Origin: Endozoicomonas sp965196975 | GTDB taxonomy: Bacteria > Pseudomonadota > Gammaproteobacteria > Pseudomonadales > Endozoicomonadaceae | Direction: 5' to 3' | Assembly (NCBI RefSeq): GCF_965196975.1 | Contig: NZ_OZ239981.1 | Coordinates: 4,030,001-4,094,000 of the forward strand | Length of the DNA: 64,000 nucleotides | Shown: positions 41,377-50,334 of the stretch, piece after piece | Position numbering within the stretch: position 1 is the stretch's first letter | How the letters are laid out: each line of letters opens with the position of its first letter | Notes under the pieces: model-generated | The model's input: only the letters and a program-made list of their open reading frames with translations | The model's database searches: none | What the model was told of the DNA's origin: nothing | Program-made: the position numbers and the translations under genes

Positions 41377-42975
41377 GTAACTATTCAGCACCCTTCATAT
41401 AAATCTGGAATTTTCTGATTTTTCGACCATCATCTTATACTCAATTTTTCTAACAAATCTCCAGTATGGAACCAGACTTCCCAGCTACTCCGTTTACCGA
41501 AGCTCTCCTTAAAGAGAATGAAGAGCTTCGGACCGAGAATGCGCTTTTACGGGAACGTTGCAGCGAACTGGAAGAAAGGGTTAATAAAAACAGTCAAAAC
41601 AGTAGTAAGCCACCATCGTCAGATGGTTATCAAAAGCCCAGTAAAAAAGGGAGTGATAAAGGTGATACATCTTCCAAAGAAGCCCCCTGCTCCTCACAGG
41701 AAACACCGAACCCCAAAAGCCCTAGACCATCTTCAGGCAATAAACCAGGTGGCCAGAAAGGTCATCAAGGCTCTTGTTTGAGACGTGTCGCCTTACCCGA
41801 TTATGTCAGGCATCTGAAGGTTGAAAAATGTTGCTGTTGCCAGTCTTCGCTTATCGATATTAAACCCACCAAATACATTGAGCGACAGGTTTTTGATCCA
41901 GGTAGACCCGGAGAATTTGAAGTTACCGCGTACTGGGCAGACGTTAAAGTATGTCCTTGTGGTAAACGGAACACCGCTGAGTTTCCCCAAGGAGTGAAAG
42001 CCGCTGCTCAATACGGAGAAGTGACTCAGGCAATGGCTGTTCATTTAAACCAGTATCACTTCATCCCATATCACCGGGTGTCTGAGTATTTCAATACTAT
42101 TTATTGCATGAGTGTCAGCGCAGGCTCTGTTGCCAATTTTGTTGCCTATACCCATGAGAACCTGGCCTCTACTGAGCAGAGTATCCGCGATGCTTTACAA
42201 GAAAGTCCGGTTGCAGGAGCGGATGAAACTGGCATGCGGGTTGACGGTTCACTGTGGTGGTTACACATTATGCGAGATGACCAATGGACGCTTTACTACC
42301 TCTCAGAAAGGCGAGGTTGTGAAGCAATGGATGCAATGGGCATCCTGCTGACTTTTGCAGGCATTCTGGTTCACGATCATTGGAAGTCCTACTTTGCCTA
42401 TGCGGCAGTGCATGTGCTTTGTAATGCCCATCATCTGAGAGAGCTTCAGGGAGTTGTCGATAGGGATGCGAATAAGCTGGCTCTGCGGCTGATGAAATTG
42501 CTTACGCTCTCCTGGCACTTCTGCAAGAAATACAAAGCAGCCGGTCTGACTCAAATGCCTGGTGCAATACAGCTTCGCATTGAGACGATATACGACCAAA
42601 TCCTTCAAAGGGCTCTCACGAAGGAAACCGCTTATATGGAAAAACAACGACAGGTGCTTGGACGTAAGAAGGTCAGGAATACCAAGGCCTACAACCTGTT
42701 CAAAAGGCTTATTGAGTTTAAGGTTGAAACGTTGCGCTTCATGTCGGACTTTTCAATTCCCTTCGATAACAATGGCAGTGAACGTGATGCCAGGATGGCC
42801 AAACTTAAGCAGAAGATCTCAGGCTGCTTCAGAAGCGAAGACGGAGGTACCATGTTTACCCGAATCCGAAGCTATTTATCATCTGCTAAAAAGCAGGGGT
42901 TGAACATATTTCAGGCGCTTCTTAAAGCGGTTCGAAATTACAACAATACGCCTTTGCTGGGTGCTGAATAGTTAC
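41377..42975 (+). mobile_element. IS66-type element, copy 3 (1,599 bp)
   Basis: Same ends and length as copies 1 and 2, with perfect 8-bp repeats AGATTTTC. It is inserted in a small open frame just upstream of the 1,027-aa gene and so also separates that gene from its original promoter region. Confidence 0.95.
41466..42971 (+). CDS. IS66-family transposase (copy 3)
   Basis: 501 residues, with the same motifs as copy 1. The one difference I found is T to C at 41722, changing SLRPSS to SPRPSS in the linker. The near identity of all copies indicates recent transposition. Confidence 0.96.
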   Translation: MEPDFPATPFTEALLKENEELRTENALLRERCSELEERVNKNSQNSSKPPSSDGYQKPSKKGSDKGDTSSKEAPCSSQETPNPKSPRPSSGNKPGGQKGHQGSCLRRVALPDYVRHLKVEKCCCCQSSLIDIKPTKYIERQVFDPGRPGEFEVTAYWADVKVCPCGKRNTAEFPQGVKAAAQYGEVTQAMAVHLNQYHFIPYHRVSEYFNTIYCMSVSAGSVANFVAYTHENLASTEQSIRDALQESPVAGADETGMRVDGSLWWLHIMRDDQWTLYYLSERRGCEAMDAMGILLTFAGILVHDHWKSYFAYAAVHVLCNAHHLRELQGVVDRDANKLALRLMKLLTLSWHFCKKYKAAGLTQMPGAIQLRIETIYDQILQRALTKETAYMEKQRQVLGRKKVRNTKAYNLFKRLIEFKVETLRFMSDFSIPFDNNGSERDARMAKLKQKISGCFRSEDGGTMFTRIRSYLSSAKKQGLNIFQALLKAVRNYNNTPLLGAE

Positions 42976-42983
42976 AGATTTTC
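42976..42983. repeat. Target duplication, right of IS66 copy 3
   Basis: AGATTTTC, matching 41369-41376. Confidence 0.95.
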
Positions 42984-43231
42984 TTTAGCATAATTCCTGA
43001 CAGCTCGAGAGAGATTTGAATAAACAATCTCCCCCCCCCTATCTATTCCTTCTGAACTGTTTGAAAAAGGCTGTACCCCGCGATTATTATCAAAAACAGA
43101 CTGACCGGATTGATTAAGAAATCTGGATCAGATAGCTCTTCTTGATTCGAGAACACAACAGGAGCGACATATGGAACCATTGCTAATGATTTACCAAATT
43201 AAGAAGAATTTAAGCGCCAATCTGTAGTCAT
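42976..43231 (-). pseudogene. IS-split, damaged small gene, 5' part
   Basis: The open frame from 43127 to 42976 reads SVFDNNRGVQPFSNSSEGID, then RGGEIVYSNLSRAVRNYAKE, and continues beyond IS66 copy 3 to 41275, 82 codons in all. Upstream, another frame also looks coding: KSLAMVPYVAPVVFSNQEEL, preceded after a stop at 43199 by MTTDWRLNSS from an ATG at 43231. The simplest reading is one gene of about 115-120 codons with a stop, a frameshift near 43120 and an IS insertion. A run of nine C's (43031-43039; G9 in the coding sense) lies in the open frame. No family recognised. Confidence 0.45.
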
Positions 43232-43341
43232 GAGTAGAATCACTCTATCGAATTTTACAAATAAAAATCATCTTAAATATAACCATTAATAAACCAAGAG
43301 TTAACGCGATGTGCGACTTTGTCTGAAACTATCTCAAATTA

Positions 43342-43511
43342 CTAGCCCGGATATTTCATAAACTGCCCCGAATCTCGGGCAGGACTTTGTCGCCCTAAGG
43401 GATTTTGTGAGGGAGTGCCGTACCGGGGAGTACGGTCGACCGAGCAAAACTCCCTTAGGGCGGCAAAGGACAAGCGAGAACGGGAGCACGTTTATGAAAT
43501 ATCCGGGCTAG
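43342..43511. mobile_element. 170-bp palindromic MITE nested in the IS982 element
   Basis: It has perfect 22-bp terminal inverted repeats beginning CTAGCCCGGATATTTCATAA. Inside is a second pair of arms (CCCTAAGGGATTTTG and CAAAACTCCCTTAGGG) and a central CCGTAC...GTACGG hairpin, so the whole sequence can fold on itself. There is no gene. It lies between the transposase stop and the left end of the IS982 element. The parent element and target duplication are not clear. Confidence 0.75.
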
Positions 43512-43569
43512 CATGATGGTAAGTCCAAGTTGTATCTTCAAAATCACGCAATTATTTGCTTTCCGTTTT

Positions 43570-44460
43570 TTAATCTTCGGAAATAAGGTTCTCAAACTGT
43601 ATTGCAGGACGACCAGCAATTATATTCAGATAAGAACCAATATTATGTGCCAGTAACTTCCGAGCGATACGTGATGTCATATGCCATCTATCTCGACAAT
43701 GGCACTTTTCTATTTCAAAGCGCTCTGTCAATTGACCTATCACTGTTTCTATTCTCCGTCGTACCCGTAATACCAGCTTTACAAACGACTTCGGACGTTC
43801 ATCTTGCATGTTTTTTCTCAGTGGCGTCTGAAGATCAATACCTAATTCCTGACAATCAGCTTTAAACTCAGGCCTTATATAGCCCTTATCGCCAAGCAAG
43901 AGGCCAGAAATGGTCTCGAGCATGTCATAGGCTGCATCACGCTCATCTACGTTCGCTGCGGTCAGAGTAAAACCCACAGGAATCCCTCGTGCTTCAACCA
44001 GCAAATGCCCCTGAAAGCCATAGAACTTCTTGTCCTTGGAAGCGCAGTAACCATAACCAGCCTCAGCTTTAAAGATACGGCTCTGTGGTGCACGGGTTCT
44101 GACGACAACATCAATCGGAAAACCATCGATTAAATGGATATCTGCATTATCTGCATGCATCATCTGGACTATACGAATTTGCAGTCGTTGTTTCACATGC
44201 CATAAGTTGGCGGCCTGTTTGACAAATGCCGAGCGTGAAGGAATGTCAGGAAACAGGTGTCGCCAGTGTCGGGTAAAATACTTCCAAATCTCAGTGTCCT
44301 TATGATGCCCAAGCCATTCACCGACAACTTCCATGGTGATCGCTTCACTATCAGTGAGCTTTGGTGGAAACCCTCGAAGTCGCAGTGGTACAGGAAAAAG
44401 CTCTTTTACCAAATCGTCGATCAAGCAGTAGACTGTAGTGATAAACTCTTCAACGGGCAT
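43570..44460 (-). CDS. IS982-family transposase
   Basis: The 296-residue protein begins MPVEEFITTVYCLIDDLVKE and shows the IS982 signatures: KLTDSEAITMEVVGEWLGHHKD, FPDIPSRSAFVKQAANLWHVK, the first catalytic Asp in HLIDGFPIDVV, the second in LLLGDKGYI, and the Glu in RVRRRIETVIGQLTERFEIEK. It is full length and seems intact. It transcribes leftward, towards the disrupted effector-like operon. Confidence 0.93.
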   Translation of the reverse strand: MPVEEFITTVYCLIDDLVKELFPVPLRLRGFPPKLTDSEAITMEVVGEWLGHHKDTEIWKYFTRHWRHLFPDIPSRSAFVKQAANLWHVKQRLQIRIVQMMHADNADIHLIDGFPIDVVVRTRAPQSRIFKAEAGYGYCASKDKKFYGFQGHLLVEARGIPVGFTLTAANVDERDAAYDMLETISGLLLGDKGYIRPEFKADCQELGIDLQTPLRKNMQDERPKSFVKLVLRVRRRIETVIGQLTERFEIEKCHCRDRWHMTSRIARKLLAHNIGSYLNIIAGRPAIQFENLISED

Positions 44461-44690
44461 GACTGAAACCTTCTTTGCTTTCTACTGCTTTTAATAGCAG
44501 AAAGCAGGATCAGTCATGTCTCCTTATGCAAACCTAAAAGTCGCACATGGCGTAGAGTTATTAATTGACCACTTAGAATGGTTTTATAATAACAAGATAA
44601 ACAGAAAACTTATTAGAGTATCGACTGCAAAAAATGCATAACACTTTATTAGACATTCCCTTTCTCAAACATTTTTAAAAACTTCATTAT

Positions 44691-45049
44691 TTAATCATCT
44701 GAATCAGATCCGAAATCACGACTACAAACCTCATCACTTGATTCATCTTCAGATACCTGCATCAACGCCAGCGAAGGGTTTTTAGCAGCGGATTTCCGTT
44801 CTTCTACCAGAGTTTTTGCTTCTTTTAAACTAGTGATTCTGTTAGCTTCCAATTGTCGTACCTGGCTTTTACAACTAGTTCATCCCAGTTAGGCGGCCGT
44901 GCTGGGACTGGAGGAGGTATAAGTGACTTTGCCTCAGATGAAGCCATTACTTTCTTTGCTCCCACTACACCAGCTTCGGTAGATGAGGCTAATGTTGTAA
45001 AAGTTGATGCTAAAGATAATGAAGTAATTCCAGCGGTTACTTTTTCCAC
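44691..45049 (-). pseudogene. Small proline-rich gene with a frameshift (SH3-ligand-like motif)
   Basis: From the ATG at 45049 the first frame reads MEKVTAGITSLSLASTFTTL, then VMASSEAKSLIPPPVPARPP and NWDELVVKAR, and stops at 44825. Another frame on the same strand overlaps it: CKSQVRQLEANRITSLKEAK, then TLVEERKSAAKNPSLALMQV and SEDESSDEVCSRDFGSDSDD, with its stop at 44691. Together they make a plausible protein of about 117 residues broken by one shift between about 44890 and 44830. PPVPAR fits the class II SH3 ligand PxxPxR, and the tail is acidic and Ser-rich. This suits a host-directed protein, but no family is known. Confidence 0.45.
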
Positions 45050-45210
45050 GATTCAATCCTTTTAAAGGATGACCATAAAAAATTTTCCATTAAAGGACAA
45101 TTGCCGCTAATAATAGTTCAATAATATTTTGTGATTTTTTCAATCTAATATGAATATGAAAAGTAATTGCCAGCCATGTACAGCGTAGGTTTACCCAAAA
45201 GGGCAGAATA

Positions 45211-45235
45211 TGACCGGCCAAAAAAGAGCCGGTCA
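45211..45235 (-). terminator. Hairpin after the TRIC/UPF0126 gene
   Basis: TGACCGGC and GCCGGTCA form an 8-bp stem with an A-rich loop 16-40 bases past the stop of the leftward gene. No T-run follows on the minus strand, so termination is only likely. Confidence 0.45.
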
Positions 45236-45250
45236 GAAACTAACCTCAAA

Positions 45251-45859
45251 TTATATAGGCAAACTGAAACGAGGCAGTGACAGGTCTTTATAAAGTGCCA
45301 GCAGTCTCAAGAGAAGCACAGTAAGCACTGCAATAACGGTGGCTACATCACTGTTATGAATCACTGGTTCCAGAAATACAAATACGGCTCCTCCTACCAT
45401 GGCAGCCGATGCATAAATCTCCTTCCTCAGCACCATGGGAACTTCTCCGGCCAGCATATCCCGAATAGCACCTCCACCACAGCCAGTCAGCACACCCATC
45501 ATAATAGCGACCATGGGTTCCACACCAAATGACAATGACTTGGTAACCCCAATGACGACAAAGACAGCCAGCCCCAATGCATCAGACACCTGAAGAATCC
45601 ACTTGCTACGCTCATGCCATTGACGAACAACAATTGCAAACAGAGTCGTAGCAAGAATAACCAGCAGGTAGAGCGTATCTTTTATCCAGAATACGGGGGT
45701 AGAGGAGAGTAGAACATCTCTAATAGTTCCGCCCCCAACGGCAGTCACAAAGGCAAGCACCATTGCACCGAACAAATCCATGTCTTTCCGGCAGGCCAGC
45801 CAGACACCACTGATGGCAAACACCGCAGTACCAAAAAGGTCAAGAATATAAAGCAGCAT
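45251..45859 (-). CDS. TRIC channel/UPF0126 family membrane protein
   Basis: The 202-residue protein has about seven hydrophobic segments in two similar halves. Each half carries the family glycine motif: FVTAVGGGTIRDVLL and VLTGCGGGAIRDMLAGEVPMVL. These prokaryotic TRIC homologues (YicG, YadS) form trimeric cation channels; the YadS branch has been linked to glycine transport. It is a lone gene, divergent from the nucleosidase. The ATG at 45859 begins MLLYILDLFGTAVFAISG, a membrane segment, so the start is secure. Confidence 0.92.
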   Translation of the reverse strand: MLLYILDLFGTAVFAISGVWLACRKDMDLFGAMVLAFVTAVGGGTIRDVLLSSTPVFWIKDTLYLLVILATTLFAIVVRQWHERSKWILQVSDALGLAVFVVIGVTKSLSFGVEPMVAIMMGVLTGCGGGAIRDMLAGEVPMVLRKEIYASAAMVGGAVFVFLEPVIHNSDVATVIAVLTVLLLRLLALYKDLSLPRFSLPI

Positions 45860-46032
45860 TAACAGATCTACAGGTCAGGGTTGAAAGCTTTTTATTATCA
45901 AATTGTCGTGTAAAAAAATATATAGTCATATGTGCGGGTATTCGGTTTGTGATTATTGGATGCAGGAAAGGCCAGCCCTACAATCCCCGGTATCCACCTT
46001 TCCCGAAATTAGTCTGTAGAAATACGTCAACA

Positions 46033-46806
46033 ATGATCAAACAAAGCAAATTATTGACAGCTCTGATACTTCTCATTTTCAGTACCTGCCTTCCTGCTTC
46101 ACAAACAAAGCCCACCATTGCCATCATCGGAGCAATGGAGGTAGAAATCGAGAAGTTATTACCTGAGATAGAGCATCGCAAAGAGATCACGCTACGGGGG
46201 CATGCGTATTACACCGGTATCCTGCGGGGACAGAATGTCGTGGTAACACGCTCTGGCATCGGTAAAGTTAATGCTGCGGTCACAACATCAGAGTTCATAA
46301 CCGAGTTTGATGCGGATAGCCTGATCTTTACCGGTATTGCTGGCGCGGTGCATCCAGAGTTAGAGCCCTCAGACGTGGTGATTTCTACATCGCTGGTTCA
46401 ACACGATGTGGATTTAACCGCTTTTGGTATGGACGAAGGTCATATGAGTGGCTTTAAAAGTCGTCAGTTCCATGCTGACTTGAAACTGATTGATCAGGCA
46501 AAAGTAGCGGCCAACAGCGTGGTCGGCAGGGATCGAGTACACAGCGGGATTATTGCCACGGGCGACCAGTTTATTGCTGATAAGGACGAAGTAAAAGAGA
46601 TCTACGATGAGTTCAACGCCATGGCCGTCGAGATGGAAGGCGCTGCTGTTGCTCAGGTGGCGTTGCTCTACAACAAACCTCTAGTGGTTATTCGTACTAT
46701 CTCCGATAAAGCCGATGGTTCCGCCCACTCTGATTACAATCACATGAAGGCAATTACTGCCCATAACTCTTCCGGCATCACCCTACTGATGCTGGAGGGT
46801 ATGTAA
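46033..46806 (+). CDS. Exported 5'-methylthioadenosine/S-adenosylhomocysteine nucleosidase-like protein
   Basis: The core matches MTAN/Pfs: TIAIIGAMEVEIEKLL, SGIGKVNAAVTTSEFI, FTGIAGAVHPELEPSDVVIS, QHDVDLTAFG, IATGDQFIADKD, AVEMEGAAVAQVA (catalytic Glu region) and VIRTISDKADGSAHSDY with the catalytic Asp. It cleaves adenine from MTA or SAH. From ATG 46033 the protein has a signal peptide (KQSKLLTALILLIFSTCLPA), so it should act in the periplasm or outside, unlike the usual cytoplasmic enzyme. The frame is open to a GTG at 45949, but that extension would bury the leader. Length is 257 residues. Confidence 0.88.
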   Translation: MIKQSKLLTALILLIFSTCLPASQTKPTIAIIGAMEVEIEKLLPEIEHRKEITLRGHAYYTGILRGQNVVVTRSGIGKVNAAVTTSEFITEFDADSLIFTGIAGAVHPELEPSDVVISTSLVQHDVDLTAFGMDEGHMSGFKSRQFHADLKLIDQAKVAANSVVGRDRVHSGIIATGDQFIADKDEVKEIYDEFNAMAVEMEGAAVAQVALLYNKPLVVIRTISDKADGSAHSDYNHMKAITAHNSSGITLLMLEGM

Positions 46807-46863
46807 GCGCTCTACCCATTCAATGGCTGCTAGTCTTCTTACTCCTGATGAGGATTAACAGCC

Positions 46864-48222
46864 ATGAATAAACCCGATATATACAGTGGCAGGCTGACAG
46901 CGGAAGAGTACCAACGCAACTTTGCTGATATTAAGCCTGCACTCAGTGATTACGAAGCTCATATTGAAGCCAGCCGATGCCTCTACTGCGAAGCAGCACC
47001 CTGCATCCCTGCCTGCCCCACTGGCATCAATATTCCATCCTTTATCAACCGGATCACCACTGACAATATTGACGGTGCAGCACAGGCTATTCTGGATGCC
47101 AATATCCTGGGAGGAAGCTGTGCCCGGGTCTGTCCAACTGAAATCCTTTGCGAGCAGGCCTGCGTCAGAAATCATGAGCCCGAGTTCAGTCCAGTCAAGA
47201 TCGGTCGCCTGCAGCGTTATGCCGTCGATAATCGCCAGTCAGGTGAGCACCCATTCATCCGTTTGCCTGAAACAGGAAAAACCATCGCGGTTGTAGGTGC
47301 AGGCCCGGCTGGACTGGCCTGTGCCCACCATCTGGCTCGAAAAGGTCACAACATTACCTTGTTTGATGCACGGGAAAAGCCCGGAGGCCTGAATGAATAC
47401 GGTATCGCCTCCTACAAACTGGTTGATAGCTATGCCCGGCAAGAAGTGGACTTCGTCATGGACATTGGTGGTATTTGTCCAGAGTATGGTTTGCAACTGG
47501 GGCATAATCTCAGCCTGGATCAACTGCGGAAGCAGTTTGATGCAGTCTTTCTCGGTCTTGGGCTTGGAGGTTCCCGCTCGCTGGGATTTCAAGGCGAAGA
47601 AGCAAAAGGTGTTGAAGATGCCCTCCCGGCCATATCTTCACTTCGACAGTGCAATGATCTGAGCCAACTGCCCATTGGCAGAAGGATCGTGGTGATCGGC
47701 GGTGGCAACACCGCTATTGACGTCGCCTGTCAATGCAAACGGCTGGGGGCAGAAGACGTCACCATTGTCTACCGTCGTGGTAGTGAACAGATGTCAGCAA
47801 CGGATCATGAGCAGGCTTTCGCCCGCGAGAATGGCGTTCGAATCCTTACCTGGCTTCAGCCCTCATCTCTGGTTACTGAAAGTGGTTACATCACAGCCGT
47901 GCAGCTGGAAAAAACCGCGCTGGATGCGAATGGCAAGTTACAGGGAACGGGTGAGCTGACGTCTTTACCGGTAGACACGCTCTATAAAGCCATTGGTCAG
48001 CATTTCCTGGTGGATTCATTTGCCAACACCAATGAAAGCCCTGAGTTAAACGGCAATCGCATAGTAACGGATGACAACTTTCGCACTTCACTGGTAAACG
48101 TTTGGGCCGGTGGAGACTGCATTGATAAAGGTGAAGACCTGACTGTTCACGCTGTTGAGCATGGCAAGCGGGCTGCTTATGCCATCCATCATTACCTGCA
48201 GGGAGGTAGCGATAATGGCTGA
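46864..48222 (+). CDS. preT: NAD-dependent dihydropyrimidine dehydrogenase subunit PreT
   Basis: The 452-residue protein is the NAD- and FAD-binding subunit of the bacterial enzyme that reduces uracil and thymine to their dihydro forms, or the reverse. Its N-terminal iron-sulfur region has CLYCEAAPCIPACPTGI and GGSCARVCPTEILCEQACVR. It then has GPAGLACAHHLARKGHNITLFD for FAD, VVIGGGNTAIDVACQCKRLG for NAD, and a closing VWAGGDCIDKGEDL. The start ATG follows GATGAGGATTAACAGCC. It overlaps preA by 8 bp. No hydantoinase or beta-ureidopropionase gene is nearby. Confidence 0.94.
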   Translation: MNKPDIYSGRLTAEEYQRNFADIKPALSDYEAHIEASRCLYCEAAPCIPACPTGINIPSFINRITTDNIDGAAQAILDANILGGSCARVCPTEILCEQACVRNHEPEFSPVKIGRLQRYAVDNRQSGEHPFIRLPETGKTIAVVGAGPAGLACAHHLARKGHNITLFDAREKPGGLNEYGIASYKLVDSYARQEVDFVMDIGGICPEYGLQLGHNLSLDQLRKQFDAVFLGLGLGGSRSLGFQGEEAKGVEDALPAISSLRQCNDLSQLPIGRRIVVIGGGNTAIDVACQCKRLGAEDVTIVYRRGSEQMSATDHEQAFARENGVRILTWLQPSSLVTESGYITAVQLEKTALDANGKLQGTGELTSLPVDTLYKAIGQHFLVDSFANTNESPELNGNRIVTDDNFRTSLVNVWAGGDCIDKGEDLTVHAVEHGKRAAYAIHHYLQGGSDNG

Positions 48223-49489
48223 TTTAAGCAGTAATTTTCTGGGTATTCACTCCCCTAACCCATTCTGGCTGGCTTCTGCTCCACCGACTGATAAAGCCCA
48301 CAATGTCTATCGGGCATTTGAGGCAGGCTGGGGTGGTGTCGTCTGGAAAACCCTGGGGGAAGACCCGGCACCGGTCAATGTCTGTTCCCGTTACTCCTGC
48401 CATAAAAATACCCGGGGTGACGTGATCGGGATTAACAATATCGAACTGATCACTGATCGCCCACTCCAGATCAACCTGGATGAAATACGCCAGACCAAAA
48501 AAGACTGGCCAGACCGGGCACTGCTGGTCTCGCTGATGGTGCCCTGCAAAGAAGAGAGCTGGAAAACGATCCTCAGGCAGGTAGAAGAGACAGGATGTGA
48601 CGGTGTCGAACTGAATTTTGGCTGCCCCCACGGAATGCCTGAACGGGGTATGGGCTCTGCAGTTGGTCAGGTGCCGGAATATATTGAAATGGTTACCCAC
48701 TGGTGCAAACAACACTGTAACCTGCCCGTTGTCGTTAAACTCACACCCAATATCACCAATATAGTGATTGCTGCCGAAGCGGCTCAGGCCGGTGGTGCAG
48801 ATGCCGTATCACTGATCAATACCATCAACTCGATTACCGGAATCAATCTGGATCAGATGGTGGGATACCACGCTGTTAACGATCAGTTCACCAGTGGCGG
48901 CTATTGTGGAACAGCAGTAAAACCTATCGCACTGAACATGGTAGGGCAGATAGCCCGAAGCCCGGATACTGCTGACCTGCCCATCTCCGCTATTGGCGGT
49001 ATCAGTACCTGGCGGGATGCTGCGGAATTTATGGCCCTTGGCGCAGGAACAGTGCAGGTTTGCACTGCCGCCATGCTGAATGGCTTTAAAATTGTACAAG
49101 ACATGATTGATGGCCTGTCACGATGGATGGACAGCAAAGGCTACCCATCACTGGATAGCTTTCAAGGCGCCGCAGTTCCCAGTCTGACGGACTGGAAATA
49201 CCTTGACCTGAATTACAAGACCATTGCCAGCATTGATCAGAACAGCTGCATTCAATGCGGTCGCTGCTACGCGGCCTGTGAAGACACTGCGCACCAGGCA
49301 ATAACCATGACACCGGATAACAACGCAGCTCAGCGCCAATTTGATGTCATCGATGAGGCCTGCGTAGGGTGCAACCTCTGCCAGATCACCTGCCCCGTCG
49401 AAAACTGTATATCCATGATCAGGCAGCAGACCGGCAAGCCCTACCTGAACTGGACACAACACCCGAACAATCCGATAAGGGAAAGCTAA
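48215..49489 (+). CDS. preA: NAD-dependent dihydropyrimidine dehydrogenase subunit PreA
   Basis: The FMN-containing catalytic subunit, partner of PreT. I choose ATG 48215 (MADLSSNFLGIHSPNPFWLA), with GGGAGG eight bases before it; the open frame extends 20 codons further into preT. The barrel motifs are ASAPPTDKAHNVYRAF, ELNFGCPHGMPERGMG, VVVKLTPNITNI and ISAIGGISTWRDAAEF. Two C-terminal 4Fe-4S clusters read CIQCGRCYAAC and CVGCNLCQITCP. Length is 424 residues. Confidence 0.95.
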   Translation: MADLSSNFLGIHSPNPFWLASAPPTDKAHNVYRAFEAGWGGVVWKTLGEDPAPVNVCSRYSCHKNTRGDVIGINNIELITDRPLQINLDEIRQTKKDWPDRALLVSLMVPCKEESWKTILRQVEETGCDGVELNFGCPHGMPERGMGSAVGQVPEYIEMVTHWCKQHCNLPVVVKLTPNITNIVIAAEAAQAGGADAVSLINTINSITGINLDQMVGYHAVNDQFTSGGYCGTAVKPIALNMVGQIARSPDTADLPISAIGGISTWRDAAEFMALGAGTVQVCTAAMLNGFKIVQDMIDGLSRWMDSKGYPSLDSFQGAAVPSLTDWKYLDLNYKTIASIDQNSCIQCGRCYAACEDTAHQAITMTPDNNAAQRQFDVIDEACVGCNLCQITCPVENCISMIRQQTGKPYLNWTQHPNNPIRES

Positions 49490-49605
49490 GCATCAAATAA
49501 AATGAGCCAGAAGCCTGCCGGACTTGCCATGGAGCCGTGGGCTTCTGAATGATTAACTGAATGGACGATTGTGAGCCTTTCCAGCCTTTTTAATGAGTAA
49601 TCGAT

Positions 49606-50334
49606 TTATAAAGTGACCGGCAACGGTCTTACCAGCTCTATTGTTTCTGGAGAAATGTCTGCCCCCCAGGCCATCACCTCCACTCCAGCCTCAACCGCCT
49701 TTTGCAGTTCTTCCGCATAAACTGGATCAATCTCTTTTGCAGCGGTTACATGGTCAATACCAGTATGCTGGACACAGAAAAACAGTACAGACCGGTGACC
49801 ATCAGCAACCATCTGGGTCAGCTCCCTGAGGTGCTTTGTACCCCGGCTGGTTATTGCATCCGGGAACAGACCCAGTCCCTCCCCCATCGCCAAGGTGACA
49901 CTTTTCACTTCAACATAACAGTCGGGCAGACCTTCCTGCTGCAACAGTAGATCAATACGGCTATTTTCTTCACCATAACGAACCTCACGACGGATAGTCT
50001 GATAGTTAGAAAGTTCTGACACCTGACCGGATAACAAAAGCTCCTCTACAAGGGTATTGGCTCGCCCGGTATTCAGCCCTGCCAGCGTTATTCGTTCTTC
50101 GCCGTTAAACACCACTGGGATTTCAGCCTGCTCCCAGGTACAGGGATATTTGCGCTTGGGGTTTCCTGAGTCTGAATACCATACGCGGTAACCCGGGTAG
50201 AGACAGTTTTTCATGGAGCCGGTATTAGGGCAATGAAGGGTTATCTGTGAGCCATCGGCCAGCTCGACATCTGCCATGAAACGTTTGTATCTTTTTATCA
50301 GACTGGCTTCAGAGAGACGGCTATCGTATTTCAT
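49606..50334 (-). CDS. sfsA: Sugar fermentation stimulation protein SfsA
   Basis: The 242-residue protein has the SfsA core: FMADVELADGSQITLHCPNTGSM, GLNTGRANTLVEELL, SRIDLLLQ, CYVEVKSVTLA, and FPDAITSRGTKHLRELTQM. The second part has a PD-(D/E)XK nuclease-like pattern (D...EVK). It is known as a regulator or nucleic-acid-binding protein whose exact job is unsettled. It lies divergent to dksA as in Escherichia and Pseudomonas relatives. Confidence 0.95.
   Translation of the reverse strand: MKYDSRLSEASLIKRYKRFMADVELADGSQITLHCPNTGSMKNCLYPGYRVWYSDSGNPKRKYPCTWEQAEIPVVFNGEERITLAGLNTGRANTLVEELLLSGQVSELSNYQTIRREVRYGEENSRIDLLLQQEGLPDCYVEVKSVTLAMGEGLGLFPDAITSRGTKHLRELTQMVADGHRSVLFFCVQHTGIDHVTAAKEIDPVYAEELQKAVEAGVEVMAWGADISPETIELVRPLPVTL

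Larger units (their letters stand above)
43304..44553 (-). mobile_element. IS982-family element (about 1,080 bp plus a nested 170-bp insert)
   Basis: Ends are 17-bp inverted repeats with one mismatch: ACGCGATGTGCGACTTT at 43304-43320 and the complement of ACGCCATGTGCGACTTT ending at 44553. AGAGTTA at 43297-43303 and 44554-44560 is a likely 7-bp target duplication. Without the nested palindrome at 43342-43511 the element is about 1,080 bp, a usual IS982 size. A hairpin (TGCTTTCT...AGCAGAAAGCA, 44476-44506) lies just upstream of the transposase start. Confidence 0.8.
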
